A stretch of DNA of 64,000 nt from UBA9732 sp052170315 (GCA_052170315.1 JBQNAT010000011.1:1-64000); one strand, 5' to 3'; positions 42,903 through 51,946 are shown, counted from the stretch's first letter. A program made the numbers and translations. Notes: a model not told the origin generated them from the sequence alone.

Positions 42903-43874
42903 ATGGGTTACAGGAAAGTTGTTGTGGCCGGAGGCGGAGTTTTGGGGAGCCAGATAGCGTTCCAGACAGCTTATTGCGGTTTTGACGTTACAATTTGGCT
43001 TAGGAGCGAGGGTTCCATAGGACGCACGCAGCCGAAGCTTGATAATTTGAAAAAACTGTATGCTGAAACACTCGAACTGATGGATACACCGGAAGGGAAG
43101 ACCCCAGCAAATTGGGCCAGAGGGCTTGCGGACATGGACTCCTTCAACAAGGAAGAGTGCTTGAAGAAAGTGGAGAAAGCCTACAATGGAATAAGGCTTG
43201 AGCTTGACCTTGAGAAGGCTGTGGGAGATGCGGACCTGGTCATTGAGTCAATGGCGGAGGATACGAAGGAGAAAATCGCTTTCTATGAGAAGCTGAAGGG
43301 TTATATGCCTGAGAAGACTGTTCTGGTTACCAACTCTTCAACGCTTCTGCCTTCCACTTTCGCGAAGTACACGGGCAGGGCGGATAAGTACCTTTCCATG
43401 CATTTTGCGAACTACATCTGGAAAAACAATACGGCGGAAGTTATGGCTCAGGAGCAGACCGACAAGAAGTATTTCGATGAGATTGTACAGTTTGCAAATG
43501 ATATCAGAATGGTGGCTCTTCCTGTACACAAGGAGAAAAACGGATACCTGCTGAACTCGATGCTGGTTCCGTTCCTGCTTAGCGGCCTTGATTTGTTCGT
43601 AAACGACGTGTCCGACGCGGAGAGCATTGATAAAGCCTGGAAGCTTGGAACCGGTGCCCCGCGCGGACCGTTCGAGATTTTTGATGTTGTGGGTCTTAAG
43701 ACCGCTTACAATATTGTTCTTCAGTACCAGAAGGTTCCGGGGCTTTTTACCTCGTTGCTCAGGAAGATGATGATGCCTTACAATTTCAAGGGAATGAAGG
43801 CTGTTCTTGAGAAATATATCAGCGAAGGCAAGCTTGGAAGAAGCACCGGCGAAGGTTTTTACAAGTATAACTGA
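42903..43874 (+). CDS. 3-hydroxyacyl-CoA dehydrogenase family protein
   Basis: This NAD-dependent dehydrogenase (323 residues) has the two-domain 3-hydroxyacyl-CoA dehydrogenase fold. The Rossmann motif VVAGGGVLGSQIAFQTA lies at residues about 6-22, TNSSTLLPSTFA follows the NAD domain, and the catalytic His is in SMHFANYIWKN. The C-terminal GAPRGPFEIFDVVGL and STGEGFYKY are typical of 3-hydroxybutyryl-CoA or L-gulonate dehydrogenases. No other fatty-acid or butyrate gene is nearby, so the substrate is open. AAAGGAG precedes ATG 42903. Confidence 0.88.
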   Translation: MGYRKVVVAGGGVLGSQIAFQTAYCGFDVTIWLRSEGSIGRTQPKLDNLKKLYAETLELMDTPEGKTPANWARGLADMDSFNKEECLKKVEKAYNGIRLELDLEKAVGDADLVIESMAEDTKEKIAFYEKLKGYMPEKTVLVTNSSTLLPSTFAKYTGRADKYLSMHFANYIWKNNTAEVMAQEQTDKKYFDEIVQFANDIRMVALPVHKEKNGYLLNSMLVPFLLSGLDLFVNDVSDAESIDKAWKLGTGAPRGPFEIFDVVGLKTAYNIVLQYQKVPGLFTSLLRKMMMPYNFKGMKAVLEKYISEGKLGRSTGEGFYKYN

Positions 43875-43900
43875 AATCGAAATTAATCCGATTTTTAATG

Positions 43901-43931
43901 ACGGGCTCCTACTTTTTGGGAGCCTGTTTTT
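43901..43931 (+). terminator. Intrinsic terminator of the hydroxyacyl-CoA dehydrogenase gene
   Basis: ACGGGCTCC (43901-43909) pairs with GGAGCCTGT (one G-T pair), with the loop TACTTTTTG and a final TTTTT. Confidence 0.85.
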
Positions 43932-43955
43932 AAGTCTTGGCCAGAGCTTATTGGT

Positions 43956-44543
43956 TCAAGCTTGGAATGTAACGGTTCGTTTTCCGTTTGAAATGTCTGC
44001 TATCTGCTGTTTAAGATTTTCCTTTTCTGCTTCAGGAAGCTGTCCTGTGATTGTTATTTCCGTTTCAAAGGATTCCTTAAGAGTGTCTGCGCTGGCAGTT
44101 GAAAGGATTCGTTTTACATTTTCATAAAGTTCATAGCCTATTGTCAGTGAGAACTGTATTTTTTCAACAAGTTCTTCAGTTTCTATGCCATCAAGAACAA
44201 GCTTGGTGCTGTCTCCGTATGCTTTGACAAGACCCCCTGTGCCAAGAAGTGTGCCTCCGAAATATCTTACGATAAGGACGATTATGTTGGTTATTCCTGA
44301 GCTTTTCAGAACTTCAAAAGCCGGGCGTCCGGCGGTATTTTTGGGCTCGCGGTCATCAGAAAAAGAGAACTGGCTACCCATTACGGCAGCATGAACAACG
44401 TGGGAGCTGTCCGGGTACTGTGAACGCACTTCGTCTACTATGCGCTTTACGTCCGCGGGGCTTTCACAGGTTTTCGCAATGGCGATGAAGCGTGATTTCC
44501 TGACTGTAAGTTCGGTTTTGCGTTCTTCTCTAAGTACTTTCAT
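43956..44543 (-). CDS. YigZ/IMPACT family protein
   Basis: The 195-residue product is a YigZ (UPF0029/IMPACT) protein. The N-terminal domain has the signature KSRFIAIAK followed by FSDDREPKNTAGRPAFEVL and IVLIVRYFGGTLLGTGGLVKAY. The C-terminal half is a ferredoxin-like domain. The family is linked to translation or RNA binding, with no firm biochemical role. It is 22 bp downstream of the aldo-keto reductase gene on the same strand. Confidence 0.92.
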   Translation of the reverse strand: MKVLREERKTELTVRKSRFIAIAKTCESPADVKRIVDEVRSQYPDSSHVVHAAVMGSQFSFSDDREPKNTAGRPAFEVLKSSGITNIIVLIVRYFGGTLLGTGGLVKAYGDSTKLVLDGIETEELVEKIQFSLTIGYELYENVKRILSTASADTLKESFETEITITGQLPEAEKENLKQQIADISNGKRTVTFQA

Positions 44544-44565
44544 TTACTCTCCGGTTTACCGGCTA

Positions 44566-45555
44566 TCACCAGTTATACGAAAAAATATTTTTGCAGTTCC
44601 GTGAGGCTTTATCCAGTTTGTCTGAGGCTATATTCAAATCCGATATTTCGGAATCCGAAAGTTCAACAGGTTCTTTCAGATTTTCCTTTATCTGCTGAAC
44701 GTTACGCGCTCCTATGATAATGATATCGGGGTTCTGCGCCATTGACCATGCCAGCGCAACCCGCGTGCAGGAAACTTCATGGCGTTTTGCGGTTTCACAA
44801 AGGCAGTCAAGCAAATCCATGAAGGCGTTTTTGCAGGTATAGCTGAAACAGAAAAGTTCCTTTCGGGCATCATTCAGGTCAGAAGCTTCACGGTATCTGC
44901 CGCTTAGAAGTCCCATCCCTGTCGGGCTGTAGATGGCTGTTTCAATGTTGTTTTCACGGCATAAGGCGGAAATTTCTTCAAAATCTCTTTTCCAGAGAAG
45001 TGAGTGGGGTATCTGAATGCGGTCAGGTTTAAGGCCTTTTCTCAAAAAATCTTCAAGAAGAGGCTGCGGTATGTTACAGATTCCCAGTTTTCTTATTGTT
45101 CCGTCCTCTTTGAGCCTGTCCATTTTTTTTAGGAAAGACAGGTTGTCAAAACCGCTTTTTGGCCAGTGCAGGTACAGGCAGTCAAGGCTGATATTTGTTT
45201 CGCCGGCTGTATTGCCTGCTGTATTGCCGGCTGTATCGAATTTCGCGTTGTTTTCTTTAATATTGCGATTTTTCCCGCCCAACAGCCTGTCAAGGCTTGG
45301 CTTTAAGATATCTCTGGGCTCTTTTATTCCCGGCATTATTTTAGTATCTACATTGAAGGAGAAAGCCGGAAACCTTGAAAGAATTTTTCGCAGGGTCTGC
45401 TCGGCCTGTCCGCGGCCGTAGCTTTGAGCCGTATCAAAGCCGGTTATGCCAAGCTTTACGGCATAAGAGATGACGTTTTCGCTTTCGGAAAGGCTTTGTC
45501 CGTTCCAAAATCCGTCAGAGGGCGCGCTTTGCCAGGTTCCAAGGAAGAGTTTCAT
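44566..45555 (-). CDS. Aldo/keto reductase
   Basis: This NADPH-dependent (alpha/beta)8 oxidoreductase has 329 residues. Catalytic residues are visible: Asp and Tyr in GFDTAQSYGRGQAEQ, Lys in VDTKIMPG and His in LYLHWPKSG. A Gly-Asn-Thr repeat (NTAGNTAGNTAGET, about residue 115) forms an unusual low-complexity insert. The start MKLFLGTWQ at 45555 follows a TATAAT box by 7 nt with no Shine-Dalgarno sequence, so the mRNA may be leaderless. The substrate is unknown. Confidence 0.9.
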   Translation of the reverse strand: MKLFLGTWQSAPSDGFWNGQSLSESENVISYAVKLGITGFDTAQSYGRGQAEQTLRKILSRFPAFSFNVDTKIMPGIKEPRDILKPSLDRLLGGKNRNIKENNAKFDTAGNTAGNTAGETNISLDCLYLHWPKSGFDNLSFLKKMDRLKEDGTIRKLGICNIPQPLLEDFLRKGLKPDRIQIPHSLLWKRDFEEISALCRENNIETAIYSPTGMGLLSGRYREASDLNDARKELFCFSYTCKNAFMDLLDCLCETAKRHEVSCTRVALAWSMAQNPDIIIIGARNVQQIKENLKEPVELSDSEISDLNIASDKLDKASRNCKNIFSYNW

Positions 45556-45560
45556 CACAG

Positions 45561-45590
45561 ACATTATAATGGAAGACATTATAATGGAAA
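45561..45590 (-). repeat. Tandem 15-bp repeat carrying duplicated -10 boxes
   Basis: ACATTATAATGGAAG (45561-45575) is repeated at 45576-45590 with one change. On the minus strand each copy contains TATAAT (45563-45568 and 45578-45583). The nearer box is 7 nt from the aldo-keto reductase ATG. Confidence 0.7.
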
Positions 45591-45692
45591 AGGCAGGTTC
45601 TGGGGCAGTGCGAGAGGTTAAAACACACAAGCGATATCAAGCATTGTTTATTGACCGGTTTTGGTTTAAGCTATACTTCACGGAGGAGAAGC

Positions 45693-46340
45693 ATGAATAT
45701 AGCGTCATATATTGACCATACTGTACTTGCCGCAAACGCAACTCAGGACAAGATTGAAAAACTCTGCGAAGAAGCGGCTCAGTGGCATTTCGCAAGTGTC
45801 TGTGTAAATACATGTTGGACAGCACTTTGCGCTGAAAAACTTAAAGGCACCGGAGTTAACGTATGTTCTGTTGTGGGCTTTCCGCTGGGGGCAATGAGCA
45901 CTCAGGCAAAGGCCTTTGAAACCAAGTTTGCAGTTGATGCCGGAGCTGCGGAAATTGATATGGTTATCAATGTCGGCTGGCTCAAAAACGGTCAGTATGA
46001 CCTGGTTGAGGAAGATATCAGAAAGGTTAAAGAAGCCTGCAACGGCAAACTCCTTAAAGTTATTATTGAAACCTGCCTGCTGACCGATGAAGAAAAAGTA
46101 AAGGCCTGCCAACTTTCGGTAAAGGCGGGGGCTGATTACGTTAAGACCTCAACAGGTTTCTCAACCGGAGGCGCAAAGGTAGAGGACGTTGCTCTCATGC
46201 GCAGGACGGTTGGCAAGAACATTGGTGTAAAGGCTTCCGGCGGAATAAGAACCTATGAAGACGCAATTAAAATGATAAACGCCGGAGCAAGCCGCCTTGG
46301 CTGCAGCGCAGGTATTGCAATCGTAACAGCAGCCAAGTAA
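45693..46340 (+). CDS. deoC: Deoxyribose-phosphate aldolase
   Basis: DeoC splits 2-deoxyribose-5-phosphate into glyceraldehyde-3-phosphate and acetaldehyde in deoxynucleoside catabolism. The 215-residue product has YIDHTVLAANAT, CSVVGFPLGAMSTQAK, the Schiff-base Lys in VKTSTGFSTGGA, and KASGGIRTYEDA. GGAGGAG lies before ATG 45693, confirming the start. It is directly followed by the thymidine-kinase-like gene, suggesting a nucleoside salvage unit. Confidence 0.97.
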   Translation: MNIASYIDHTVLAANATQDKIEKLCEEAAQWHFASVCVNTCWTALCAEKLKGTGVNVCSVVGFPLGAMSTQAKAFETKFAVDAGAAEIDMVINVGWLKNGQYDLVEEDIRKVKEACNGKLLKVIIETCLLTDEEKVKACQLSVKAGADYVKTSTGFSTGGAKVEDVALMRRTVGKNIGVKASGGIRTYEDAIKMINAGASRLGCSAGIAIVTAAK

Positions 46341-46341
46341 T

Positions 46342-47484
46342 ATGCCTTCTTCAGATACCGTTGATTCAAAAGAGGACTTTCTAAAAAGCCTTGGTTTTCC
46401 CACATTGGAAGTCCATCAGACCTTCACTCACTTTGATTTTACCCGCCCGGGTCGCAGGGTTCTTCTAATCGGTCCAATGGGCTCAGGCAAGACCGAGTTC
46501 GCTGCCAAAGTCTGGCGTGATGCCGCGGTTGCCCTTAAGAAAAGCGGCACGGTTAAAGCCCTTACCAGCACAGGAGCTGTTGACCGCAGAAATGTATTTT
46601 TCATACGCAGTCAGATAGACGGCTCACGGTTTACCGAATACCCTGAAGACGCAATGGCATACAGAAGCGGCTATATAAGATGCGGCGAAAACATCGCAAG
46701 GATAAGGGATTCCTTTGATTTGGAAAAGGTTCTGGAAGACAATCCCACAGTTGGAACTTTTATCATTGACGAGGCTTCTTTCTTTGATGAGCGCCTTGCC
46801 TATGTTGTAAGAAATCATAGCCTGGAACGTGGGGTAATGTTTATTTTTCCCACGCTCATATGCAATTTCAGACGTGATATCTTCAATCTGTCTGCTCGCC
46901 TTATTCTTGATATCGCAACAGATGTAATCCCTCTTACTGCTTACTGCGAGCACCAGGACTGCCTTAAGGACGCCTTCTATACCTACAGGTACTACACTGT
47001 TGACGGAAAGGAATGCCCGGCTCTGTACTTTGACCCTCTTATTGTTGTTGGCGGTGACAGTGAAAAAACCGGCTCGGACACACCAAACTACGCTTCGCGC
47101 TGTGACGAACACCATTTCCTGCCCGGCAAGGAGTATACTTTCTTTTCTTTAAAGCCTATGGCGGAAGAGGCTAACAAGGGAAACATAAAACGGCTCAGAG
47201 CTGAAATTGAGGCTCTTAAATATCACATGAACAAGAGCCAGCTGTACAGGAACATCGCGTCAAAGTATAAAGGCAATCCGAATGAAGAAGTGTACATGAA
47301 CTGCGTAAAGCCTGACTACATAGCCGAAAAGGCGCTGATGTTTCTGTTCAACGAGCAGAATCTTGTTTCGGAGGATATGCTGATAAGGCTTGTAAACGAA
47401 CTTAATCTTAACAGGCAGTACATGTCAAAGGTGCTTGCTGACAACAGAAGGCCGGTGTCTCTTGACCAGGGGCTTCTGTTCTGA
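46342..47484 (+). CDS. Thymidine-kinase-like protein with C-terminal extension
   Basis: The first about 260 residues of this 380-residue protein follow the TK1-type thymidine kinase plan. There is a P-loop GPMGSGKTEF (44-53), the Walker B/catalytic stretch DEASFFDE (143-150), and a late zinc ribbon with Cys in CEHQDC and RCDEHHF around VVGGDSEK. Classical TK1 enzymes are about 190-235 residues. Here a leader of about 35 residues and a 120-residue helical C-terminus are added. It begins two bases after the deoC stop with no ribosome-binding site of its own, so coupling is likely. Thymidine phosphorylation is inferred, not certain. Confidence 0.7.
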   Translation: MPSSDTVDSKEDFLKSLGFPTLEVHQTFTHFDFTRPGRRVLLIGPMGSGKTEFAAKVWRDAAVALKKSGTVKALTSTGAVDRRNVFFIRSQIDGSRFTEYPEDAMAYRSGYIRCGENIARIRDSFDLEKVLEDNPTVGTFIIDEASFFDERLAYVVRNHSLERGVMFIFPTLICNFRRDIFNLSARLILDIATDVIPLTAYCEHQDCLKDAFYTYRYYTVDGKECPALYFDPLIVVGGDSEKTGSDTPNYASRCDEHHFLPGKEYTFFSLKPMAEEANKGNIKRLRAEIEALKYHMNKSQLYRNIASKYKGNPNEEVYMNCVKPDYIAEKALMFLFNEQNLVSEDMLIRLVNELNLNRQYMSKVLADNRRPVSLDQGLLF

Positions 47485-47526
47485 TGCACTATGTTTTGTA
47501 AAAGACTTTTATCATAGATTAAATTT

Positions 47527-47590
47527 CCACCCTTATGAAAAACAGGGTGGATAAGCCGGAGTTCGTACTTTTCCGGGAAATCCTTCGGCT
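47527..47590 (+). promoter_or_regulatory. Structured leader before the VUT transporter gene
   Basis: Two successive stems precede the gene: CCACCC/GGGTGG (47527-47532 with 47545-47550, A-rich loop) and AGCCGGAG/CTTCGGCT (47554-47561 with 47583-47590, one G-T pair). A small TTTCC/GGAAA hairpin lies inside the second. Queuosine-precursor transporters are often controlled by preQ1 riboswitches, but this leader does not match a class I or II consensus that I recognise. Confidence 0.4.
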
Positions 47591-47616
47591 AATAAAATAA
47601 AACTATAAGAGGAAAC

Positions 47617-48321
47617 ATGAAAACGAAAAATAAAGGATTCTCTTCTGACGATTGGCTTTTGGCTCTTTCCGTAATCTACGGCGTAATTGCCGTAACAATG
47701 AACATTTTCTGCATGAAATCCCTGAGTTTCGGGACTTCCCGCATCATATGCGACGGCGGTTTGCTGATAAGCTGGGGTGTGTTTCTTATTTCCAACGTAA
47801 TAGTGGAGGTCTGGGACGAAAAGACTTCCGCAAGGGTTGTTACCGTGACGGCCTTTGTGGTTTTTGCGATAATGGTGATAGGGCGTCTGATAGTATTTAT
47901 CCCAACTCTTCCTGAATATGAAAATCAGGCTCTGGCCTTTGCAAGGATATTTTCCAACGGACCCAGAACCATAATCGCATCTGTTTCGGCTTTCTGGGCG
48001 GGAAACCTTATAAACGTTCATATCATAGGTAAAATGAAAAAATTTTGGGAACGCAGAGGAACTGACAGCAAATCCGGGTTCTTCTTCAGAGCCGCGTTTT
48101 CAACTCTTGTCGGACAACTTGCGGATAATGCTCTTTTCATGGCGCTGGCCTTTGCTCCGATTGGGCTTTCTGTTTATGAAATGGCCTGGTTTGATATTAT
48201 GACATCAATTTTTGCAGGTACTATCATAGAATTGGCAGTTGAATCCCTGCTTGTTCCGTTTATTACTATTCCTCTTGTCCGCAGGATAAAGAGTGTAAAA
48301 ACGAAGGAGGCTTCGGTATGA
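47617..48321 (+). CDS. VUT-family (YhhQ-like) transporter, probable queuosine precursor importer
   Basis: The 234-residue membrane protein has about six hydrophobic segments. The VUT/YhhQ pattern is visible: SNVIVEVWDEKTSARVV near residue 65-80 (compare the family D/N-V-x-x-E-x-Y-x-x-x-x-A-R region) and, in the second half, NVHIIGKMK and ATLVGQL-like AFSTLVGQLADNALF. Family members take up queuine, preQ0 or preQ1. AGAGG precedes the ATG. The stop overlaps the SDR start by four bases. Confidence 0.8.
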   Translation: MKTKNKGFSSDDWLLALSVIYGVIAVTMNIFCMKSLSFGTSRIICDGGLLISWGVFLISNVIVEVWDEKTSARVVTVTAFVVFAIMVIGRLIVFIPTLPEYENQALAFARIFSNGPRTIIASVSAFWAGNLINVHIIGKMKKFWERRGTDSKSGFFFRAAFSTLVGQLADNALFMALAFAPIGLSVYEMAWFDIMTSIFAGTIIELAVESLLVPFITIPLVRRIKSVKTKEASV

Positions 48322-49007
48322 AGGTTTTGGTCACGGGTTCTTCCGGAGGAATCGGAAGAGCTGTCTGCCTTTTGTTTTTAGAAAACGGGCACAGCGTTAT
48401 CGGGCTCGACATAAAAGAAAAAACCATTTCAGATAGCCGTTATACCCACACCGTATGCGACATTTCCAGGAAGGAGAGTCTTCCGGAAATAGGGGATGTC
48501 GAGGTGCTTATTAACTGCGCGGGGGTGCAGGGGCGGACTGATGATGTGGCGGACGATATTGATGTGAATCTTAAGGGAACGATGAACGTGACGGAAAAGT
48601 ACGCTTTCCAGAGTGCTATAAAAAGCGTGCTTACAATTGCGTCCGCTTCCGCTCATACGGGTGCCGAATTTCCAGCCTACAGCGCATCTAAGGGCGGGCT
48701 TCTGGCCTATACGCGAAATGCGGCCATAAGGCTTGCGGATTTCGGGGCAACCTGCAACAGCCTTTCTCCGGGCGGTGTGAAAACGGCTCTGAACGCCCCT
48801 GTAATTGAGGATGCCGGGTTGTGGGAGAAGATTATGGCCGTGACGCCTCTGAAGAAGTGGGCGGACTGCGAGGAAATAGCCCGGTGGTGCTATTTTATGA
48901 CGGTTGTAAACAAGTCCTGTACGGGTGAGGATATTCTCATAGATAACGGGGAAACGCACCTGAATTCCGTTTTTATTTGGCCGGATACTGACAAACCTTT
49001 GCGCTGA
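48318..49007 (+). CDS. Short-chain dehydrogenase/reductase
   Basis: This 229-residue SDR has the cofactor motif TGSSGGIGRA, NCAGVQG, catalytic Ser in IASASAHTG and the YSASKGG active site (Tyr and Lys). The Asp ending GLDIKEK after beta-2 suggests NAD preference. It overlaps the transporter gene by four bases. The C-terminal LIDNGETHLNS is close to the usual DGG end. The substrate is unknown. Confidence 0.9.
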   Translation: MKVLVTGSSGGIGRAVCLLFLENGHSVIGLDIKEKTISDSRYTHTVCDISRKESLPEIGDVEVLINCAGVQGRTDDVADDIDVNLKGTMNVTEKYAFQSAIKSVLTIASASAHTGAEFPAYSASKGGLLAYTRNAAIRLADFGATCNSLSPGGVKTALNAPVIEDAGLWEKIMAVTPLKKWADCEEIARWCYFMTVVNKSCTGEDILIDNGETHLNSVFIWPDTDKPLR

Positions 49008-49050
49008 AAAGCATTAAAAAACCCTTTATTAATAAAGTCACAAAGGTTAT

Positions 49051-49088
49051 AATAAATTCCCCGGCGGAAGGGGCCGGGTTTATTTTAT
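49051..49088 (+). terminator. Intrinsic terminator of the SDR operon
   Basis: AATAAA/TTTATT and CCCGGC/GCCGGG form a bipartite stem around GGAAG, ending in TTATTTTA. It lies about 45 bp after the SDR stop. Confidence 0.7.
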
Positions 49089-49186
49089 GTGGGGTAGGGG
49101 CTGTCATTGGTTTTCATTGGCCGGGTTCTTCCTGCAAAAAATGGTAATATGTCGGTTTTCCGACTGTATATTTCTGGAGGAAATAA

Positions 49187-50410
49187 ATGAAGAAAATTTC
49201 TGTTGTTTTGCTTATCCTTTGCCTGACAATATCCGTCGCGTTTGCGCAGGGCTCAGGCGAAAATGCCGCGAAGGCGGAGAAGGAAAAAGTTCAGCTCACT
49301 GTTTGGGTCGGAGACCTTTACGTTCCTGTAACGGAGCAGATAGTTTCCAATTTCAAGGCTGCCAATCCCGGTGTTGATTTTGAGATTACTATCGGAATCG
49401 AATCCGAATCCACATGCAAAGACACCGTTCTTACAGACCCGGAAGCCGCGGCGGACGTATATACCTTTGCCGACGACCAGCTTCTTGACCTTGTAAATGG
49501 CTCGGCAATCCAGGCAGTTGACGATGCTGCCGCAGTCAGGGCCGCTATCGGTACCGGCGCTGTTGATGCCGCCACCGTTAACGGCACTCTATACGCGTAT
49601 CCCATGTCTGCTTCAAACGGCTACTTCCTGTACTATGACAAGGGCTTTTTCACAGCCGATGATATCCGAAGCCTTAACACGATGACCGCGAAAGCAGCCG
49701 CCGCAGGCAAAAAGGTCGGAATGCAGTTCGGCGCGGACGGCGGATGGTATATTTACAGCTTTTTCAAGGGCGCTGGCCTTGACATGGCGCTATCCTCAGA
49801 TAACCAGACCAACTACTGCGAATGGGCAACCCCCGAAGGCGAAGCCGTATGCCGGTCCATCCTTGACCTTGTAGCAACCGGAGGTTTTGTCGCTGACAGC
49901 ACCAGCAGTCTGGGCGAGGCCGCAAAGCAGGGCACAGTTGTTGCTTTTGTTGACGGAACATGGGATTCAAGTATTGCCATGGAAGCCTACGGCGACAATT
50001 ACGCCTGCGCGAAGCTCCCGACCTACAATGTGAACGGAAAGGCTGTTCAGATGTCTTCATTCGCGGGCTATAAGTTCATTGGCGTAAACCCGTATTCAAA
50101 GAACGTTGGCTGGGCAATGGAACTTGCGCAGTTCATGATTAACGAGGAAAGCCAGATTCTCCGCTTTAAGTCCAACGGAGACGGTCCTGCCAATACAAAG
50201 GCCGCGGCATCTCCGGAAGTTCTTGCAAACCCCGCAATCGCGGCTCTTGCGGCACAGAGCGCATATGCTACAGTGCAGAGAGTAGGCGGACAGTACTGGT
50301 CACCGGCTGCGACACTTGGAACAATCCTTTCACAGGGAAATCCGAACGGAACGCCACTTTCAGAGCTTCTTGCCACTGTTGTCGCGGGTATCACGGCTCC
50401 TGTTGTATAA
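49187..50410 (+). CDS. Maltose-type sugar ABC transporter substrate-binding protein
   Basis: The 407-residue periplasmic protein has a signal peptide (MKKISVVLLILCLTISVAFAQ) and the MalE-like fold. It shows VQLTVWVGDLYVPVTEQ, AADVYTFADDQLLDL, NGTLYAYPMSASNGYFLYYD, FVDGTWDSSIAMEAYG and GPANTKAA. GGAGG precedes the ATG. The downstream MalF/MalG-type permeases suggest maltodextrin or a similar oligosaccharide. A terminator-like hairpin separates it from the permease genes. Confidence 0.9.
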   Translation: MKKISVVLLILCLTISVAFAQGSGENAAKAEKEKVQLTVWVGDLYVPVTEQIVSNFKAANPGVDFEITIGIESESTCKDTVLTDPEAAADVYTFADDQLLDLVNGSAIQAVDDAAAVRAAIGTGAVDAATVNGTLYAYPMSASNGYFLYYDKGFFTADDIRSLNTMTAKAAAAGKKVGMQFGADGGWYIYSFFKGAGLDMALSSDNQTNYCEWATPEGEAVCRSILDLVATGGFVADSTSSLGEAAKQGTVVAFVDGTWDSSIAMEAYGDNYACAKLPTYNVNGKAVQMSSFAGYKFIGVNPYSKNVGWAMELAQFMINEESQILRFKSNGDGPANTKAAASPEVLANPAIAALAAQSAYATVQRVGGQYWSPAATLGTILSQGNPNGTPLSELLATVVAGITAPVV

Positions 50411-50425
50411 TTGATTCATTTACAT

Positions 50426-50453
50426 AAGGTGGGACGGTTTGTTCCACCTTTTT
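50426..50453 (+). terminator. Intercistronic hairpin after the malE-type gene
   Basis: AAGGTGGGAC (50426-50435) pairs with GTTCCACCTT (50441-50450, one G-T pair), followed by TTT. It probably reduces permease expression relative to the binding protein. Confidence 0.75.
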
Positions 50454-50500
50454 CTTAAAATTTCTGGTTAACAGTTGAGTAAAAGAGGAGGAACGTTCTT

Positions 50501-51946
50501 ATGGAAAAAAAGAACGGAGCGCAGGGACTCTTCCTGTCGATTGGACGCTATTTTACCGATTTCGGAGAAGCGGTCTCAAAAGGCGATATTTTTGTCAAGC
50601 TTTCTACCGTCTTCATGGGACTCGGATATATTAAGCGTAAAAAATATCTGAAGGCTCTTGGCGTATTCCTGATTCAGGCCGCCTTTATCTACTTTGTAAT
50701 AGCTTTCGCGTCAAAGAACCTTGCCAGGTTCGGGACTCTTGGCACCGTAGAACAGCAGGTAATCTACAACCGCCTTACAAAGAAGAACGAGTTCAACAAT
50801 TTTGACAACAGTTTCAAGATTTTGCTGTACAGCATTGCCAGTCTGGCAGTTATTCTTGGCTTTGTTTTATATTGGTTCAGCAATGTAAAACAGAACTACA
50901 GAATGCAGAAAATGAACGAAGCGGGCGAGCACATCCCGACAATCAGGGAAAACCTCACGGTAATGTTTGAATCACAGTACCACAAGACGCTTCTTACGGT
51001 GCCTTTGCTTGGAATACTGCTTTTCACCATAGTTCCTCTTATTGTTATGATAGCTGTCGCTTTCACAAACTATGACCAGCAGCACTTCCCGCCTGCTAAG
51101 CTGTTTACATGGGTAGGGCTGGCAAACTTCAGAAACCTGTTTTCCAATTCAATAACGCTCACGTTCGGCTATTCTTTCAGAAAGATTCTCGGATGGACCC
51201 TGACATGGGCAGTTCTTGCAACTTTCACAAACTACTTCCTTGGAATAGCTCTTGCTCTGCTGATAAACCACAAGAGAACCCATTTCAGGAAATTCTGGCG
51301 AACCTGCTTTGTCATAGCAATGGCTGTGCCTCAGTTCGTATCGCTGCTTCTTGTCAGGAGTTTCTTTGCTGATTCGGGCATAGTCAACACTATCTGCGCC
51401 AATCTTGGCATAACCGGGTTTTTGAAAAATATAGGGCTTGTACCGGCCTATCTTAGCTATATTCCCTTCCTGACTCATCCGGGCTGGGCCAAGTTTATGA
51501 TTGTCCTTATCAACATCTGGGTCGGTATTCCTTATCTGCTTCTGATAGCCACAGGTATTCTTATGAATATCCCCGCGGATCTTTACGAGGCCGCAACTAT
51601 AGACGGAGCAGGGCCTTTCCAGCAATTTAAGTCCATTACAATGCCTTACATGCTGTTTGTTACCGGGCCCTATCTTGTGAACAGTGTTGTAAGCAACATA
51701 AACAACTTCAATGTAATATACCTTCTTACAAACGGAGTATATGAGACTCAGAACCAGCTTCTGGCAAACTCTCACGCGAACGAAGTTGACCTGCTTGTCA
51801 CATGGCTTTTCAGGCTGACAAACGATTACTACAACTACAAAATGGCTTCTGTAATTGGCATACTTGTCTTTATCGTCTGCGCGACGATTACCCTTGTCGC
51901 CTTCAATATGATTATCAAGGGAAACAATGAGGAGAAGATGCAGTGA
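50501..51946 (+). CDS. MalF-type sugar ABC transporter permease
   Basis: This 481-residue inner-membrane permease has two extra N-terminal hydrophobic segments before the core, as in long MalF proteins. The core holds NLTVMFESQYHKTLLTVPLLG, TNYDQQHFPPAKLFTWVGLANF and the EAA loop YEAATIDGAGPFQQFKSITMP that docks the ATPase. GAGGAGG lies upstream. No ATPase gene accompanies the operon. Confidence 0.92.
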   Translation: MEKKNGAQGLFLSIGRYFTDFGEAVSKGDIFVKLSTVFMGLGYIKRKKYLKALGVFLIQAAFIYFVIAFASKNLARFGTLGTVEQQVIYNRLTKKNEFNNFDNSFKILLYSIASLAVILGFVLYWFSNVKQNYRMQKMNEAGEHIPTIRENLTVMFESQYHKTLLTVPLLGILLFTIVPLIVMIAVAFTNYDQQHFPPAKLFTWVGLANFRNLFSNSITLTFGYSFRKILGWTLTWAVLATFTNYFLGIALALLINHKRTHFRKFWRTCFVIAMAVPQFVSLLLVRSFFADSGIVNTICANLGITGFLKNIGLVPAYLSYIPFLTHPGWAKFMIVLINIWVGIPYLLLIATGILMNIPADLYEAATIDGAGPFQQFKSITMPYMLFVTGPYLVNSVVSNINNFNVIYLLTNGVYETQNQLLANSHANEVDLLVTWLFRLTNDYYNYKMASVIGILVFIVCATITLVAFNMIIKGNNEEKMQ

